From Treponemataceae bacterium (lineage in GTDB: Bacteria > Spirochaetota > Spirochaetia > Treponematales > Treponemataceae), in NCBI GenBank assembly GCA_024402455.1, contig JAKSTS010000013.1, positions 1 through 29,304 of the forward strand: 29,304 nucleotides of DNA, given 5' to 3'. Each line of letters opens with the position of its first letter. The stretch's first letter is position 1. Positions 14,546-22,353 of this stretch are shown piece by piece. The position numbers were made by a program, and so were the translations under genes. Below the pieces are notes generated by a model, which was not told the DNA's origin, ran no database searches, and saw only the letters and a list, made by a program, of their open reading frames with translations.

Positions 14546-15976
14546 TTATCTGTCATAGCTTGACGCAATGTTAAGTTCGGCACGATACTTTGAAACTGTG
14601 CGGCGGGCAACGGTCATGCCGTATTCTGTAAGCATTTTTGAAATTTTTTCATCCGAAACTTTTTTCCCGTTTTTTTCTGCTTCTTCAAGAATGACTAAAA
14701 TGCGCTGTTTTATTTCTTCTTTTGAAAATGTCTTTCCGCTGTTTTCGTTTGAAATTTGTGCAGAATCTTTTTTTGTACTGGAAACTGCTGCATTTGTAAA
14801 AAAATAGCGCAGTGGGAAAGTTCCGTAACAGCACTGAAGATATTTTCCGGCTGTAATTCTTGAAACAGTTGCTTCGTGAATATTTAGTGCTTCTGCAACT
14901 TCGCTCATCTTGAGCGCCGCCGGTGCAGTTGAAAAACCAAGAAAAAATGCTTTCTGCCGGCGGATTATTTCTTTTGTGACTTTTACGAGCGTTTGATTGC
15001 GGCGGCTTAAACCGTTCAGAAACCATTCGGCTTCTTTCAGCTGTTCATTTACAAAAGCTGTTTCGCTGCTTTTGGCATCTTTTTTTGACAGATCCAGAAA
15101 TAAAGGCGAAAGGCGCAGTTCTGGCAAACTTTTTTCTTCGCAGACAACAGCAAAACGGTCGTCAATATCCTGCGAATCTGTGTCAACTTTATAGACATAC
15201 ACATCCGGGGCAATAAACTGAATGTTTGCAGAACCGAACTTTTGTGCAGGATAAGGTTCAAGTGTTTTTATAAATGCAAATGCATTTTCTATTTCTGCCG
15301 CTGTGCTGTCTGGAAATAATTTCTGTACGGCTGAAACACGCATGTTTGCAAGTTTTTCAAAATGATTTTTGAGAAGTTCAAGAACAAGTGCCGGTGCGTT
15401 CCGTTTTTGAGCCTGAAACACAAGGCTTTGACGTGCATTGTCAAAAGCGGTTCCAACCGGATCAAAATTTCGCACCAGATTGAGAACTTTTTCGAGATGT
15501 TTTTTCTGGCCTTCGTCTAAAGTTTCTGCACCTAAAAGTTCTGCATACAACGATTCTGGCGGTACAAAATGAAAACCATGCCCATCAAGATTTTGAATTA
15601 TGCTTTCTGCCAGAAGTTCTTCGTCCTGCGGCAATTTTATTTCTGCAAGCTGAACGAGCAGATGTTCCTGCAAAGTTTCTTCGTTTGAAGGCTGATTTTC
15701 CAAAAAATTTAAAAAAGAGTCGCTTTTTGATGAAATATTGTCAGAGTTTTTTTCTTTAAGATTGAAATCTAAATCTGCTTTTGCATAATCATCAATTGAA
15801 GCTGTCAGTGCAGAATCTTCAGCAATTTCGAGAGCCGGGTTCGTTTCAGCTTCTTCAAGCATTCTTTCGCGAAGTTCAAATACAGGTAATGTAAGCAGGT
15901 TTATAGATTGAATCATCTGCGGCGAAAGTTTTAGGGCAAGCCGCTGATTTTGAATCAATTCTTGATTTGAATTCAT
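14546..15976 (-). CDS. rpoN: RNA polymerase sigma-54 factor
   Basis: A 476-residue sigma-54 that directs RNA polymerase to -24/-12 promoters and needs AAA+ activators. Region I is the Gln/Leu-rich start (NQRLALKLSPQMIQSINLLTLPVFELRERM), followed by an acidic region II (about 60-100). The core-binding domain has LDGHGFHFVP and VRNFDPVGTAF, the helix-turn-helix lies around MSEVAEALNIHEATVSRITAGKYL, and the RpoN box ARRTVSKYR is at 457-465. Length and order are complete. No activator gene or convincing -24/-12 site is in this window. A TATAAT (15996-15991) gives a leader of about 8 bases without a Shine-Dalgarno sequence. Confidence 0.93.
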   Translation of the reverse strand: MNSNQELIQNQRLALKLSPQMIQSINLLTLPVFELRERMLEEAETNPALEIAEDSALTASIDDYAKADLDFNLKEKNSDNISSKSDSFLNFLENQPSNEETLQEHLLVQLAEIKLPQDEELLAESIIQNLDGHGFHFVPPESLYAELLGAETLDEGQKKHLEKVLNLVRNFDPVGTAFDNARQSLVFQAQKRNAPALVLELLKNHFEKLANMRVSAVQKLFPDSTAAEIENAFAFIKTLEPYPAQKFGSANIQFIAPDVYVYKVDTDSQDIDDRFAVVCEEKSLPELRLSPLFLDLSKKDAKSSETAFVNEQLKEAEWFLNGLSRRNQTLVKVTKEIIRRQKAFFLGFSTAPAALKMSEVAEALNIHEATVSRITAGKYLQCCYGTFPLRYFFTNAAVSSTKKDSAQISNENSGKTFSKEEIKQRILVILEEAEKNGKKVSDEKISKMLTEYGMTVARRTVSKYRAELNIASSYDR

Positions 15977-15990
15977 AGTTTCTGATGTTT

Positions 15991-15996
15991 ATTATA
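15991..15996 (-). promoter_or_regulatory. -10 box of rpoN
   Basis: TATAAT on the minus strand, 14 bases before the ATG; the -35 region is weak. Confidence 0.4.
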
Positions 15997-16021
15997 GCTT
16001 GTAAAGGAGATAAAGGGAACT

Positions 16022-16236
16022 GTTAAGGAATTGCATCCTTGCAATTCCTTAACTTGAAGTTTTGCTTGCGCAAAACTTCGCTGCTAGGTGCGCCGTCCAT
16101 GGCGCACAGATTATGAGGAGAAAGTTTAAAATAATTTTAGAATTGTGGAATTGCATCCCTGCAATTCCCTAACTTGAAGTTTTGCTTACGCAAAACTTCG
16201 CTGCTTGAGCGTGCGGCTATCCGCAAAGCGGATAGC
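16022..16236. repeat. Hairpin repeat cluster with a 59-bp direct repeat (left)
   Basis: Units at 16027-16085 and 16147-16205 match at 56 of 59 positions and are offset by exactly 120 bp. Each unit holds two perfect hairpins: GGAATTGCA/TGCAATTCC (extended to 14 bp in the first unit, 16022-16053) and GAAGTTTTGC/GCAAAACTTC. GTGCGCC/GGCGCAC (16088-16107) lies between the units. GCTATCCGC/GCGGATAGC (16216-16236, loop AAA) ends the cluster. Loops are mostly 3-4 bases. A related hairpin cluster lies at 17356-17458, across the SH3 gene. Confidence 0.8.
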
Positions 16237-16252
16237 TTCGAATTATATTATA

Positions 16253-16459
16253 TTGAGTCAAACATATGCTCCGTATATAAACAGTCATGCACCGGATAAA
16301 CAAGGTGTAATAAACTGGGATTACATAAGAGAACTATTAAATGAAGAAGGGGATAAATATGAAAATCTTGTATTTGATTCTGTCAACGGAACTTCGGATG
16401 GTGGAAGAAGATATATGCCGGAGTTTACAAGATATTTTCAATTGATTATAAATGAATAA
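16253..16459 (+). pseudogene. 5'-truncated gene fragment
   Basis: The frame encodes about 68 residues (SQTYAPYINSHAPDKQGV through FTRYFQLIINE) with a normal protein composition, but it runs at its left end straight into the hairpin cluster. There is no ATG and no ribosome binding site; the first usable codon is a TTG at 16253. It looks like the C-terminal end of a gene whose start was lost where the repeats joined. The family was not recognised. The SH3 gene follows 13 bp after its stop, so the two may once have been an operon. Confidence 0.5.
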
Positions 16460-16472
16460 GAAGGAGACTGTC

Positions 16473-17213
16473 ATGAAAAAGATTTTGCTGATTGTCACTG
16501 TTTTGCTGGCTTTTAATTTATATTGCTTTTCAGAAATAACAATAGACACAGTATGGGGTGTATGGGATCACCATCATGATGATGAATATGGATATGAAGG
16601 GCTTCAAACTCTGAGTGCTGACGGAATTGATTATTTGAAAGAAACAGAGGATTTTATGGTCTTTGAAAAAGACAGTGACGGGAAACATGTCATATATATA
16701 TCAGGACGTGTTAATTGTATAGAAGATTTTTATCAGGAAGGAAATAAATTTGTTTTTCATGTACGGTATGATATGGGACATGAAGATACTATGGACTATG
16801 TTATTCATTTTATTGATGAAAACCATATGTGGTGCGAAAATGCACGTATAAGTCCCCCTCAAAAAGAAACTGATATAATGACCCGTATGCCGACAATTGA
16901 ATCTTTGAATATAAAAGAGATATCTTTAAATGAAGGTGACTTGATGTATTGCAATGACAATCTCCGTTTAAGAACTAAACCTTATATTCATGATTTAGAT
17001 TCAAAAGTAATTGCAAGCATGAAAAAAGGCACAAAAGTTAAAGTAATTAAAAAAGGCATGTGGCAAGGCTATATCGATAATATTCTTGCAGACTGGGTTG
17101 AAGTCGAAGTCATAGAAGATTCATTTGACAAAGACGGCAAGCTGCTGCCAAAAGGCACCCGAGGCTGGTGCTTCGGTGCATACCTGACACTGCTTGAAAG
17201 CAACTCTAAGTAG
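16473..17213 (+). CDS. Exported protein with C-terminal bacterial SH3 domain
   Basis: A 246-residue exported protein. Residues 1-21 are a signal peptide (MKKILLIVTVLLAFNLYCFS) with a Cys near its end, so a lipoprotein is possible though the lipobox is poor. Residues 25-130 are an unrecognised beta-rich domain (VWGVWDHHHDDEYGYEG; FVFHVRYDMGHEDTMDY). About 155-240 is a bacterial SH3 domain (NLRLRTKPY...SKVIASMKKGTKVKVIKKG...GWCFGAYLTLL), a fold that usually binds peptidoglycan or cell-surface ligands. The ATG at 16473 has AAGGAG 6 bases upstream; the frame reaches a little further left, without support. It ends at a strong terminator and is bracketed by hairpin clusters. Confidence 0.78.
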   Translation: MKKILLIVTVLLAFNLYCFSEITIDTVWGVWDHHHDDEYGYEGLQTLSADGIDYLKETEDFMVFEKDSDGKHVIYISGRVNCIEDFYQEGNKFVFHVRYDMGHEDTMDYVIHFIDENHMWCENARISPPQKETDIMTRMPTIESLNIKEISLNEGDLMYCNDNLRLRTKPYIHDLDSKVIASMKKGTKVKVIKKGMWQGYIDNILADWVEVEVIEDSFDKDGKLLPKGTRGWCFGAYLTLLESNSK

Positions 17214-17232
17214 ATTTGAAATCTTAAAACTT

Positions 17233-17276
17233 CAAGGCTCTGTACAAACCTGCGTACAAACAGAGCCTTGTTTTTT
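17233..17276 (+). terminator. Terminator after the SH3 gene
   Basis: CAAGGCTCTG (17233-17242) / CAGAGCCTTG (17261-17270) with an inner GTAC pair, then T6 (17271-17276). Confidence 0.9.
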
Positions 17277-17355
17277 AATAATGTCTACCGTTTAAGCTTT
17301 TTAATCCCGCTTTCGCCGAATTCGTCCAAATTTACAGCACTAGTTCAAACTCGAA

Positions 17356-17458
17356 GCTATCGGCGAAGCCGATAGCCGGGTTCAAGCCGTTATTTCTACA
17401 AGTTTTGCGAGTTTTTGCGTTAGCAAAAATCTCGCCGCTATCGGCGCCAGCCGATAGC
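17356..17458. repeat. Hairpin repeat cluster (right)
   Basis: Three hairpins: GCTATCGGC/GCCGATAGC with loop GAA (17356-17376), GAGTTTTTGC/GCAAAAATCTC with one bulged T and loop GTTA (17409-17433), and GCTATCGGC/GCCGATAGC again with loop GCCA (17437-17458). The GCTATC stems and the TTTTGC stems resemble those of the left cluster at 16022-16236. Confidence 0.75.
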
Positions 17459-17501
17459 CCTGCTCTAGCATAAAACTGCATAATTGATGTATATTATGAA
17501 C

Positions 17502-18830
17502 ATGGATTACAAATCAACTTTTTCAAAATACGGCATTTCTATACCGGAAATTTTACTTCCCAAAAAGGGAACAGACCTTAATGCGTGGGCTGTCATTGCC
17601 TGCGATCAATATACGCAAAACAGACAGTACTGGAAAGATGTTGCAGATACAGCAGAAGGCAAGCCTTCCATGCTTCACTGCATTTTGCCTGAAGTTTACC
17701 TTGAAGACAACGACAGAAAAGAACGGCTTTCAAATATAAATGCTACAATGCAGAAATATCTTGATACGGGTGTTTTTGCAGACCCGGTAAAGGGCATGAT
17801 TTATCTTGAGCGCAAAACTGCCTATGGACGTGTGCGCAAAGGTCTTGTTACAGCAGTTGATCTTGAAGCATACGAATGGAAGCCTTATTCTCAGGCAAAA
17901 ATCCGTGCAACAGAACAGACAATCGAATCACGTATCCCGCCAAGAATGGAAATCCGCCGGGACGCTCCTCTTGAAAGCCCTCATATCATGCTGCTTGTAA
18001 GCGACAGCGACCGTCTGCTTGTTGAAAAAACAGGCGAAAAAGCAAAGGCTTCTGGTGCCGTTGTTTATGACACAGACCTTATGCTCAAATCTGGTCACAT
18101 TAAAGGCTGGGCAGTTGAAGGCGATTCAATGTTTGAACATGTTGCAGAAAGCATTCTGCACATTGCAGAAAAGAACGGCGTAGACATAACAGATGGTCCT
18201 TCTTCTCCGCTTTTTGCCGTAGGCGACGGCAACCATTCTCTTGCAACAGCAAAAGCCGTATGGAATGAATTTAAAGAAAAAAATCCAGGCGTAACAGACC
18301 ATCCGTTGCGTTATGCACTTGTTGAAATTGTAAACATTTATGATGAAGGTCTTACATTTGAACCGATTCATCGTGTTTTGTTTGGTTCTTTGCCTGAAAT
18401 GCTTATACGTTATATTGCTGCAGAACTTTCTGCAACAATTTATCAGCTTAAATCTGCAGATGAGCTTGATGCAGAAGTAAAAGCTTCGCAGGAAGCAATT
18501 GGAATTGTTTACAAGACAGAAAACGGTGAACAAAGATATGTCATGATTGATGCAATCTGCCCTGATTTGATGGTCAGTTATTTTCAGCCGATTTTGGATA
18601 CTTTCCTTTCAATTTTTGGCGAAGCCGAACTTGATTTTATTCACGGCAGTGACGAGATTTTCCGTCTTGGTGAAAAAGACAATACAATCGGAATTCTGCT
18701 TCCGCAGATTTCTAAAGACAGCTTTTTTAAGACAATTGCATCATGCGGTGTTCTTCCGCGCAAAAGCTTTTCTATGGGCGAAGCAAGCGAAAAACGCTTT
18801 TATATGGAATGTAGGAAACTTTCTAAATAA
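17502..18830 (+). CDS. DUF1015-family protein
   Basis: A 442-residue cytoplasmic protein of the DUF1015 family, recognised from LNAWAVIACDQYTQN, the conserved FAVGDGNHSLATAKAVW motif, LRYALVEIVNIYDEGLTFEPIHRV and the C-terminal HGSDEIFRL. The function of the family is not established; the GDGNHS motif looks like an active-site loop. In-frame ATGs exist at 17487 and 17496. The ATG at 17502 is preferred because a TATATT box (17490-17495) lies 6 bases before it, the same geometry as at other genes here; this choice is uncertain. It is followed by a strong terminator. Confidence 0.82.
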   Translation: MDYKSTFSKYGISIPEILLPKKGTDLNAWAVIACDQYTQNRQYWKDVADTAEGKPSMLHCILPEVYLEDNDRKERLSNINATMQKYLDTGVFADPVKGMIYLERKTAYGRVRKGLVTAVDLEAYEWKPYSQAKIRATEQTIESRIPPRMEIRRDAPLESPHIMLLVSDSDRLLVEKTGEKAKASGAVVYDTDLMLKSGHIKGWAVEGDSMFEHVAESILHIAEKNGVDITDGPSSPLFAVGDGNHSLATAKAVWNEFKEKNPGVTDHPLRYALVEIVNIYDEGLTFEPIHRVLFGSLPEMLIRYIAAELSATIYQLKSADELDAEVKASQEAIGIVYKTENGEQRYVMIDAICPDLMVSYFQPILDTFLSIFGEAELDFIHGSDEIFRLGEKDNTIGILLPQISKDSFFKTIASCGVLPRKSFSMGEASEKRFYMECRKLSK

Positions 18831-18855
18831 CGCACATTGTTCAGTGTAAAAGTTG

Positions 18856-18887
18856 AAAAGCCGGTTCTTTTTAGCCGGCTTTTTTTT
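18856..18887 (+). terminator. Terminator after the DUF1015 gene
   Basis: AAAAGCCGG (18856-18864) / CCGGCTTTT (18875-18883) with a 10-base loop and a T8 run. Confidence 0.9.
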
Positions 18888-18953
18888 GTATTTTTTGGGT
18901 TTGAGCTATTGTCTTTTTTTGTGCAATATGCTAGATTTTGTCATCGTTTATTT

Positions 18954-19036
18954 GCCGGCGTGGTGGAATGGTAGACACGGTAGACTCAAAATCTACTGGG
19001 AGCGATCCTGTAAGAGTTCAAGTCTCTTCGCCGGTA
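18954..19036 (+). tRNA. tRNA-Leu(CAA)
   Basis: An 83-base class II tRNA. The acceptor stem is GCCGGCG with CGCCGGT (closing G-U), discriminator A. The anticodon stem-loop is GTAGA-CTCAAAA-TCTAC, which places CAA as the anticodon, reading UUG. A long variable arm (GGGAGCGATCC) and the T arm AAGAG-TTCAAGT-CTCTT confirm a leucine tRNA. The CCA end is not encoded, so it must be added after transcription. An intrinsic terminator follows at once. Confidence 0.95.
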
Positions 19037-19037
19037 T

Positions 19038-19068
19038 AAAGCTGCAGGTTTTCTGCAGCTTTTTTTTT
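19038..19068 (+). terminator. Terminator after tRNA-Leu
   Basis: AAAGCTGCAG (19038-19047) / CTGCAGCTTT (19053-19062), loop GTTTT, with T9 at 19060-19068. Confidence 0.9.
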
Positions 19069-19105
19069 CGTGTTTTGGGAAAAGCTAAAGTTTTGGGGAA
19101 AATAG

Positions 19106-19675
19106 ATGAAACAGCAGAACAATTTTTTACAGACACATTTTATCGGTGTGCTTTTGCCTGAAGACATTACTTTGACACTTGAAGACTGCCGCCGTTTTAT
19201 GAATCAGAAATATGGATGCAGAAGCGGACACCGCACGCCGATTCACGTAACTTTGGTGCCGCCTTTTAAATTGCCGGAAGAATATACAACAGAAGATTTG
19301 ATTGATGCAGTTGAAAAAAATGTACTGCCGCTTGCTTCAGGTCTGTCATTTTCAGCAAAAATTGAAAATTTTGATGCTTTCGGCGACAGGACAGTTTTTG
19401 CAAAAGTTATTGCAGATAAAAAATGGACAAAACTGCGGGATGCAGTTTTTGAAGCAGTTTCAAAAGCTCTGCCGGGCACATTAAAAAAAGACCGCCGTCC
19501 GTTTCAGCCTCATCTTACTGTTGCAAACCGCGACATTCCTGAAGGTGCATCAACACAGGCTTTGCAATATTTAAATGAACTCAATCTTTTTGAAGAATTC
19601 CCTGCGGACAACATTACAATATTTGAACGCAAAGGCGGCAGCTGGGTACCGGCTGTTACAATTGAACTGAAATAA
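19106..19675 (+). CDS. 2'-5' RNA ligase/cyclic phosphodiesterase (2H family)
   Basis: A 189-residue 2H phosphoesterase of the ThpR/LigT type, which opens 2',3'-cyclic phosphates and can join tRNA halves in vitro. The two HxT motifs are IHVTLVPPF (H47, T49) and FQPHLTVANRD (H136, T138), about 90 residues apart as in the family. GGGAAAA lies upstream of the ATG. It begins 38 bases past the tRNA-Leu terminator; a shared role with that tRNA is tempting but rests on position only. No clear terminator follows. Confidence 0.87.
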   Translation: MKQQNNFLQTHFIGVLLPEDITLTLEDCRRFMNQKYGCRSGHRTPIHVTLVPPFKLPEEYTTEDLIDAVEKNVLPLASGLSFSAKIENFDAFGDRTVFAKVIADKKWTKLRDAVFEAVSKALPGTLKKDRRPFQPHLTVANRDIPEGASTQALQYLNELNLFEEFPADNITIFERKGGSWVPAVTIELK

Positions 19676-19846
19676 AATTTTGCAAAAGGCTTTATATTCA
19701 CTGTCATTAAGCAGCATTAGTCCGGAATTTCTTTGTGCATCGTCAATTCCTTGTTCTGCTGCTTTTAAGAAACAATAAAATGCTTTTGGATTTTCTGAGG
19801 CTTAACTGAAAATTTCAAGAAATACCGAAAAGCGAGCTTTATCAAA

Positions 19847-21127
19847 TTAAATTTTTATTCCATTCAGCTCGTCGTATCGGACTCCAGATGTGCGTAAAGG
19901 TTCCTTTCGTTTAATCGCATATGGAATTCCAATATTGTTCATTTCTTCCAGTAGTAATTTGAAGAGTGTTTCATCTTCAAAGGTCTGTATGTAAGAGAAG
20001 AAAAATGTGTTGTTCAGGCTTTTAAGCTCGCATACCACATCTTCGTGGCTGGGCTCTGCAATGCCATATAGTTCTTGGATATATGAATCAAGCGGACCAA
20101 AACTTTTTGTTCTGACATATGAAACAACGACAGATACTGAACGAGCACGTTCTATAAATGCTTTTTGTGTCAAATCGACTTTTACTTGCAATGGAAATGG
20201 TTTTAGCTTTTCACATCCGATTTTCAGACCTTTGAGAAGACGAAGTATTTTTTCTACAGAAGCTTCTGCTTTTAATTCTGCACGCTTTGTTTTTAGTGTT
20301 GCAGCAAGATCTTCATTTTCCTGTTCTTTATAATAATCAAGATGGGCAAATTCTGGAAAAGCTCTGTAATTATTTATGTTTCCTACGATTGATTTGCCAT
20401 CAATAGCAACGCCGACTCTGATTACTTTTTCTGACGCAGGATCTAAACGGCGGATTGCCCTTGCCAGAAGAGTTGCAAACAGAACATTAGGAGTCGCTCC
20501 ATTTTTTTTGCAGCAGTCCATAACCGATGCTTCCGGCATCTGCATGTAAGTAATCTGCCAGTAGTTTTTTGCTCCTGTAATTTCTTCCGGTAAACGGTAA
20601 ATCTGGTCATTGGCGATGGCATTTGGAACGGAAAGATCGACAGAATCAAGATTAAAACTTTCAAACGGGTTTCCTGTTTCAGATTCCGGTATTTCTTCTC
20701 CGGGAAGAGAAAATCCTGTTGAATCAAGTTTCTCTCCTGTTTTTCGTGTTATATAGCAATATAAAAGACTCTTCAGATATGACATGAATCCCATGCCGTC
20801 AGAGAACGCATGGGAAAATTCGGCTGCGAATCTGTTTCCATCAACTTTGAATGAAAGAAAATGATAGTTGGATTCTTTACTGAAAAGATGAATAGGCTCC
20901 CAAGAATTGCGCACGACGATAGGAAGTGGATTCGGTTCGAATACTAAATCTTCGTCTTCAATTTTGACTTTGCCATAAAAAAACGGATAGCGGCTGCGCA
21001 AATCTTCAATGACAGCAGACAACAATTCAATGTCTACTGGTTCTGTCAATGTGACACATGGTCCTGCAATGTACGGGTTATACGATGTACTTTTCATGAC
21101 AATCGGGTCGTAATACTTTCTGCTCAT
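19847..21127 (-). CDS. Condensation-type (CoA-dependent) acyltransferase-like protein
   Basis: A 426-residue cytoplasmic protein of the chloramphenicol-acetyltransferase/condensation superfamily. The catalytic motif is SHAFSDG (H106-x3-D110-G111), in the usual N-terminal half; a second half begins near 200. It resembles the alcohol-acetyltransferase/PapA-like and WS-type branches more than NRPS condensation domains, since no carrier or adenylation domain is present. Likely reaction: transfer of an acyl group to an alcohol or amine; donor and acceptor are unknown. The ATG at 21127 has only a weak GAGA before it. It stands alone between two plus-strand genes. Confidence 0.75.
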   Translation of the reverse strand: MSRKYYDPIVMKSTSYNPYIAGPCVTLTEPVDIELLSAVIEDLRSRYPFFYGKVKIEDEDLVFEPNPLPIVVRNSWEPIHLFSKESNYHFLSFKVDGNRFAAEFSHAFSDGMGFMSYLKSLLYCYITRKTGEKLDSTGFSLPGEEIPESETGNPFESFNLDSVDLSVPNAIANDQIYRLPEEITGAKNYWQITYMQMPEASVMDCCKKNGATPNVLFATLLARAIRRLDPASEKVIRVGVAIDGKSIVGNINNYRAFPEFAHLDYYKEQENEDLAATLKTKRAELKAEASVEKILRLLKGLKIGCEKLKPFPLQVKVDLTQKAFIERARSVSVVVSYVRTKSFGPLDSYIQELYGIAEPSHEDVVCELKSLNNTFFFSYIQTFEDETLFKLLLEEMNNIGIPYAIKRKEPLRTSGVRYDELNGIKI

Positions 21128-21301
21128 AAACTTTTCTCTTGTTCAATTAGGTAGATTGTTTGTCTTCAATTCTCTCATTCATAATCAGCTGCGTCAAGTT
21201 TATGCTGAATCATGAGCATAAAAGAAGATTTTCTTGCTGTTGTTTAAAGCAGCTTGCCGCAAAAGATTTTCTGGAGGTTACCGGTTATTCTAGCTTGATT
21301 A

Positions 21302-21316
21302 TGTGAATAATTCACA
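21302..21316. promoter_or_regulatory. 15-bp palindrome, candidate operator
   Basis: TGTGAATAATTCACA is a perfect 7+1+7 palindrome. It resembles CRP/FNR-type sites, but the middle is one base shorter than the CRP consensus. It is centred about 80 bp upstream of the predicted transcription start of the SH3 gene at 21407 and about 180 bp upstream of the acyltransferase start. Confidence 0.4.
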
Positions 21317-21351
21317 TTATTTTGGTTACAGGCAGTTTTAAAAATAAAATT

Positions 21352-21381
21352 TTGCCATTTATTATGCGGATGACATATAAT
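21352..21381 (+). promoter_or_regulatory. Promoter of the frameshifted SH3 gene
   Basis: TTGCCA (21352-21357) and TATAAT (21376-21381) with an 18-bp spacer, then GAGGAG before the ATG at 21407. Confidence 0.65.
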
Positions 21382-21406
21382 GTTCAGATAATTTGAGGAG
21401 TTTTAT

Positions 21407-22286
21407 ATGAATCAAGAAAAAATGCAGAGAAAATTAATGTTAATTTTTGCCGCTTTGTTTTTGACATGTTCATTATCTGCTGAACAAAACAAATATTATA
21501 AAAAAGACAGATTAGTAAACACGCTTTATGTCAATTCAATTGAAGGTTTAAAAGTAAGAGATACACCTTCGCTTAATGGAAAAAGAATTTGTGGACTTGT
21601 AAATGCTCTGCCTGTAAAAATTGTCGCAGTCGGTTCATCAGCAGAAATTGACGGAATAAAAGACAACTGGGTTAAAATTTTAATTCCGGCTTATGAATGG
21701 AAAAACTGAAACGCCGGAATACGGCTGGATTTTCGGCGGTTATTTGTCTGAATCAAAAACAGCTTATAATTTGAATTCTCTTGCAGACATAAAGAATTTT
21801 TTAAGTTCCAAAATATGGATTTTGGAAAAAGGCAGTTTTACTAAAAAATTTCAGCATAATGAAGAATTTTTGGCAGAAAAACTGGCAGCAGGCGGCGGAA
21901 CTTCGGGTGTGTATAAAGTTCTTTCGAAAAATTCGATTAAAATAACTTCCAGATTTTATGATGAATATGGAACTTTTGAAGAAGAAACAGCTTTAATGAA
22001 GCTTGAAATTCTTAATGAAAACAAAATCAGACTGAATGACGACGTTTATGTGCCGTATATTGATCCTGTTAGTTATGGAAGCCTTGAACCGTTAAGAGAT
22101 TTTGTTTACGGAAACTATAATGACGAATCAATTTACAGCTTTGTGTTTAAAGAAAACCCTTACAACCATAAATATACAGAAGAAGAAATCTTAAAAGTTG
22201 CAGACGAACTGATAAAATACGGTGTTGATCCGGCTGGTTCCGGCTACGAAGAGAGATACGAAGAATACTGGTCAAAAATAAAATAA
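21407..22286 (+). pseudogene. Exported SH3-domain protein split by a frameshift
   Basis: The first frame (21407-21709) gives a signal peptide (cleavage near SLSA-EQ) and most of a bacterial SH3 domain (LKVRDTPSLNGKRICGLVN, NWVKILIPAYEW), then stops. The next frame continues without loss from GWIFGGYLSE, the expected end of the same SH3 domain, through about 150 further residues to 22286. The switch is at GGAAAAACTGA (about 21698-21708); removing one A of the A5 run restores a single frame of about 293 residues. The promoter and GAGGAG ribosome binding site are intact, so the break is recent, a sequencing error or a phase-variable tract. The C-terminal domain was not recognised. Domain order (SH3 first) is reversed relative to the gene at 16473. 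Confidence 0.75.
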
Positions 22287-22353
22287 ATTGCCGTTTGTGT
22301 TTTTGCCGCAGTACATCAAGGTTTTTTGCAGGTCTTTAAAAAAAGAGATAAAT

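Noticed and set aside
16022..17458. Integron attC sites
   Set aside because: The hairpins lack clear RYYYAAC/GTTRRRY core boxes and no integrase gene is in the window.
16022..17458. CRISPR array
   Set aside because: Repeats are few, of different kinds and without regular spacers; no cas gene is present.
18853..19161. 102-codon frame on the plus strand
   Set aside because: It covers a terminator and the whole tRNA-Leu gene, so it is chance.
21693..21709. Programmed frameshift in the SH3 gene
   Set aside because: The heptamer is G AAA AAC, not a -1 slippery site, and the needed shift is +1; an extra base in the A5 tract is simpler.
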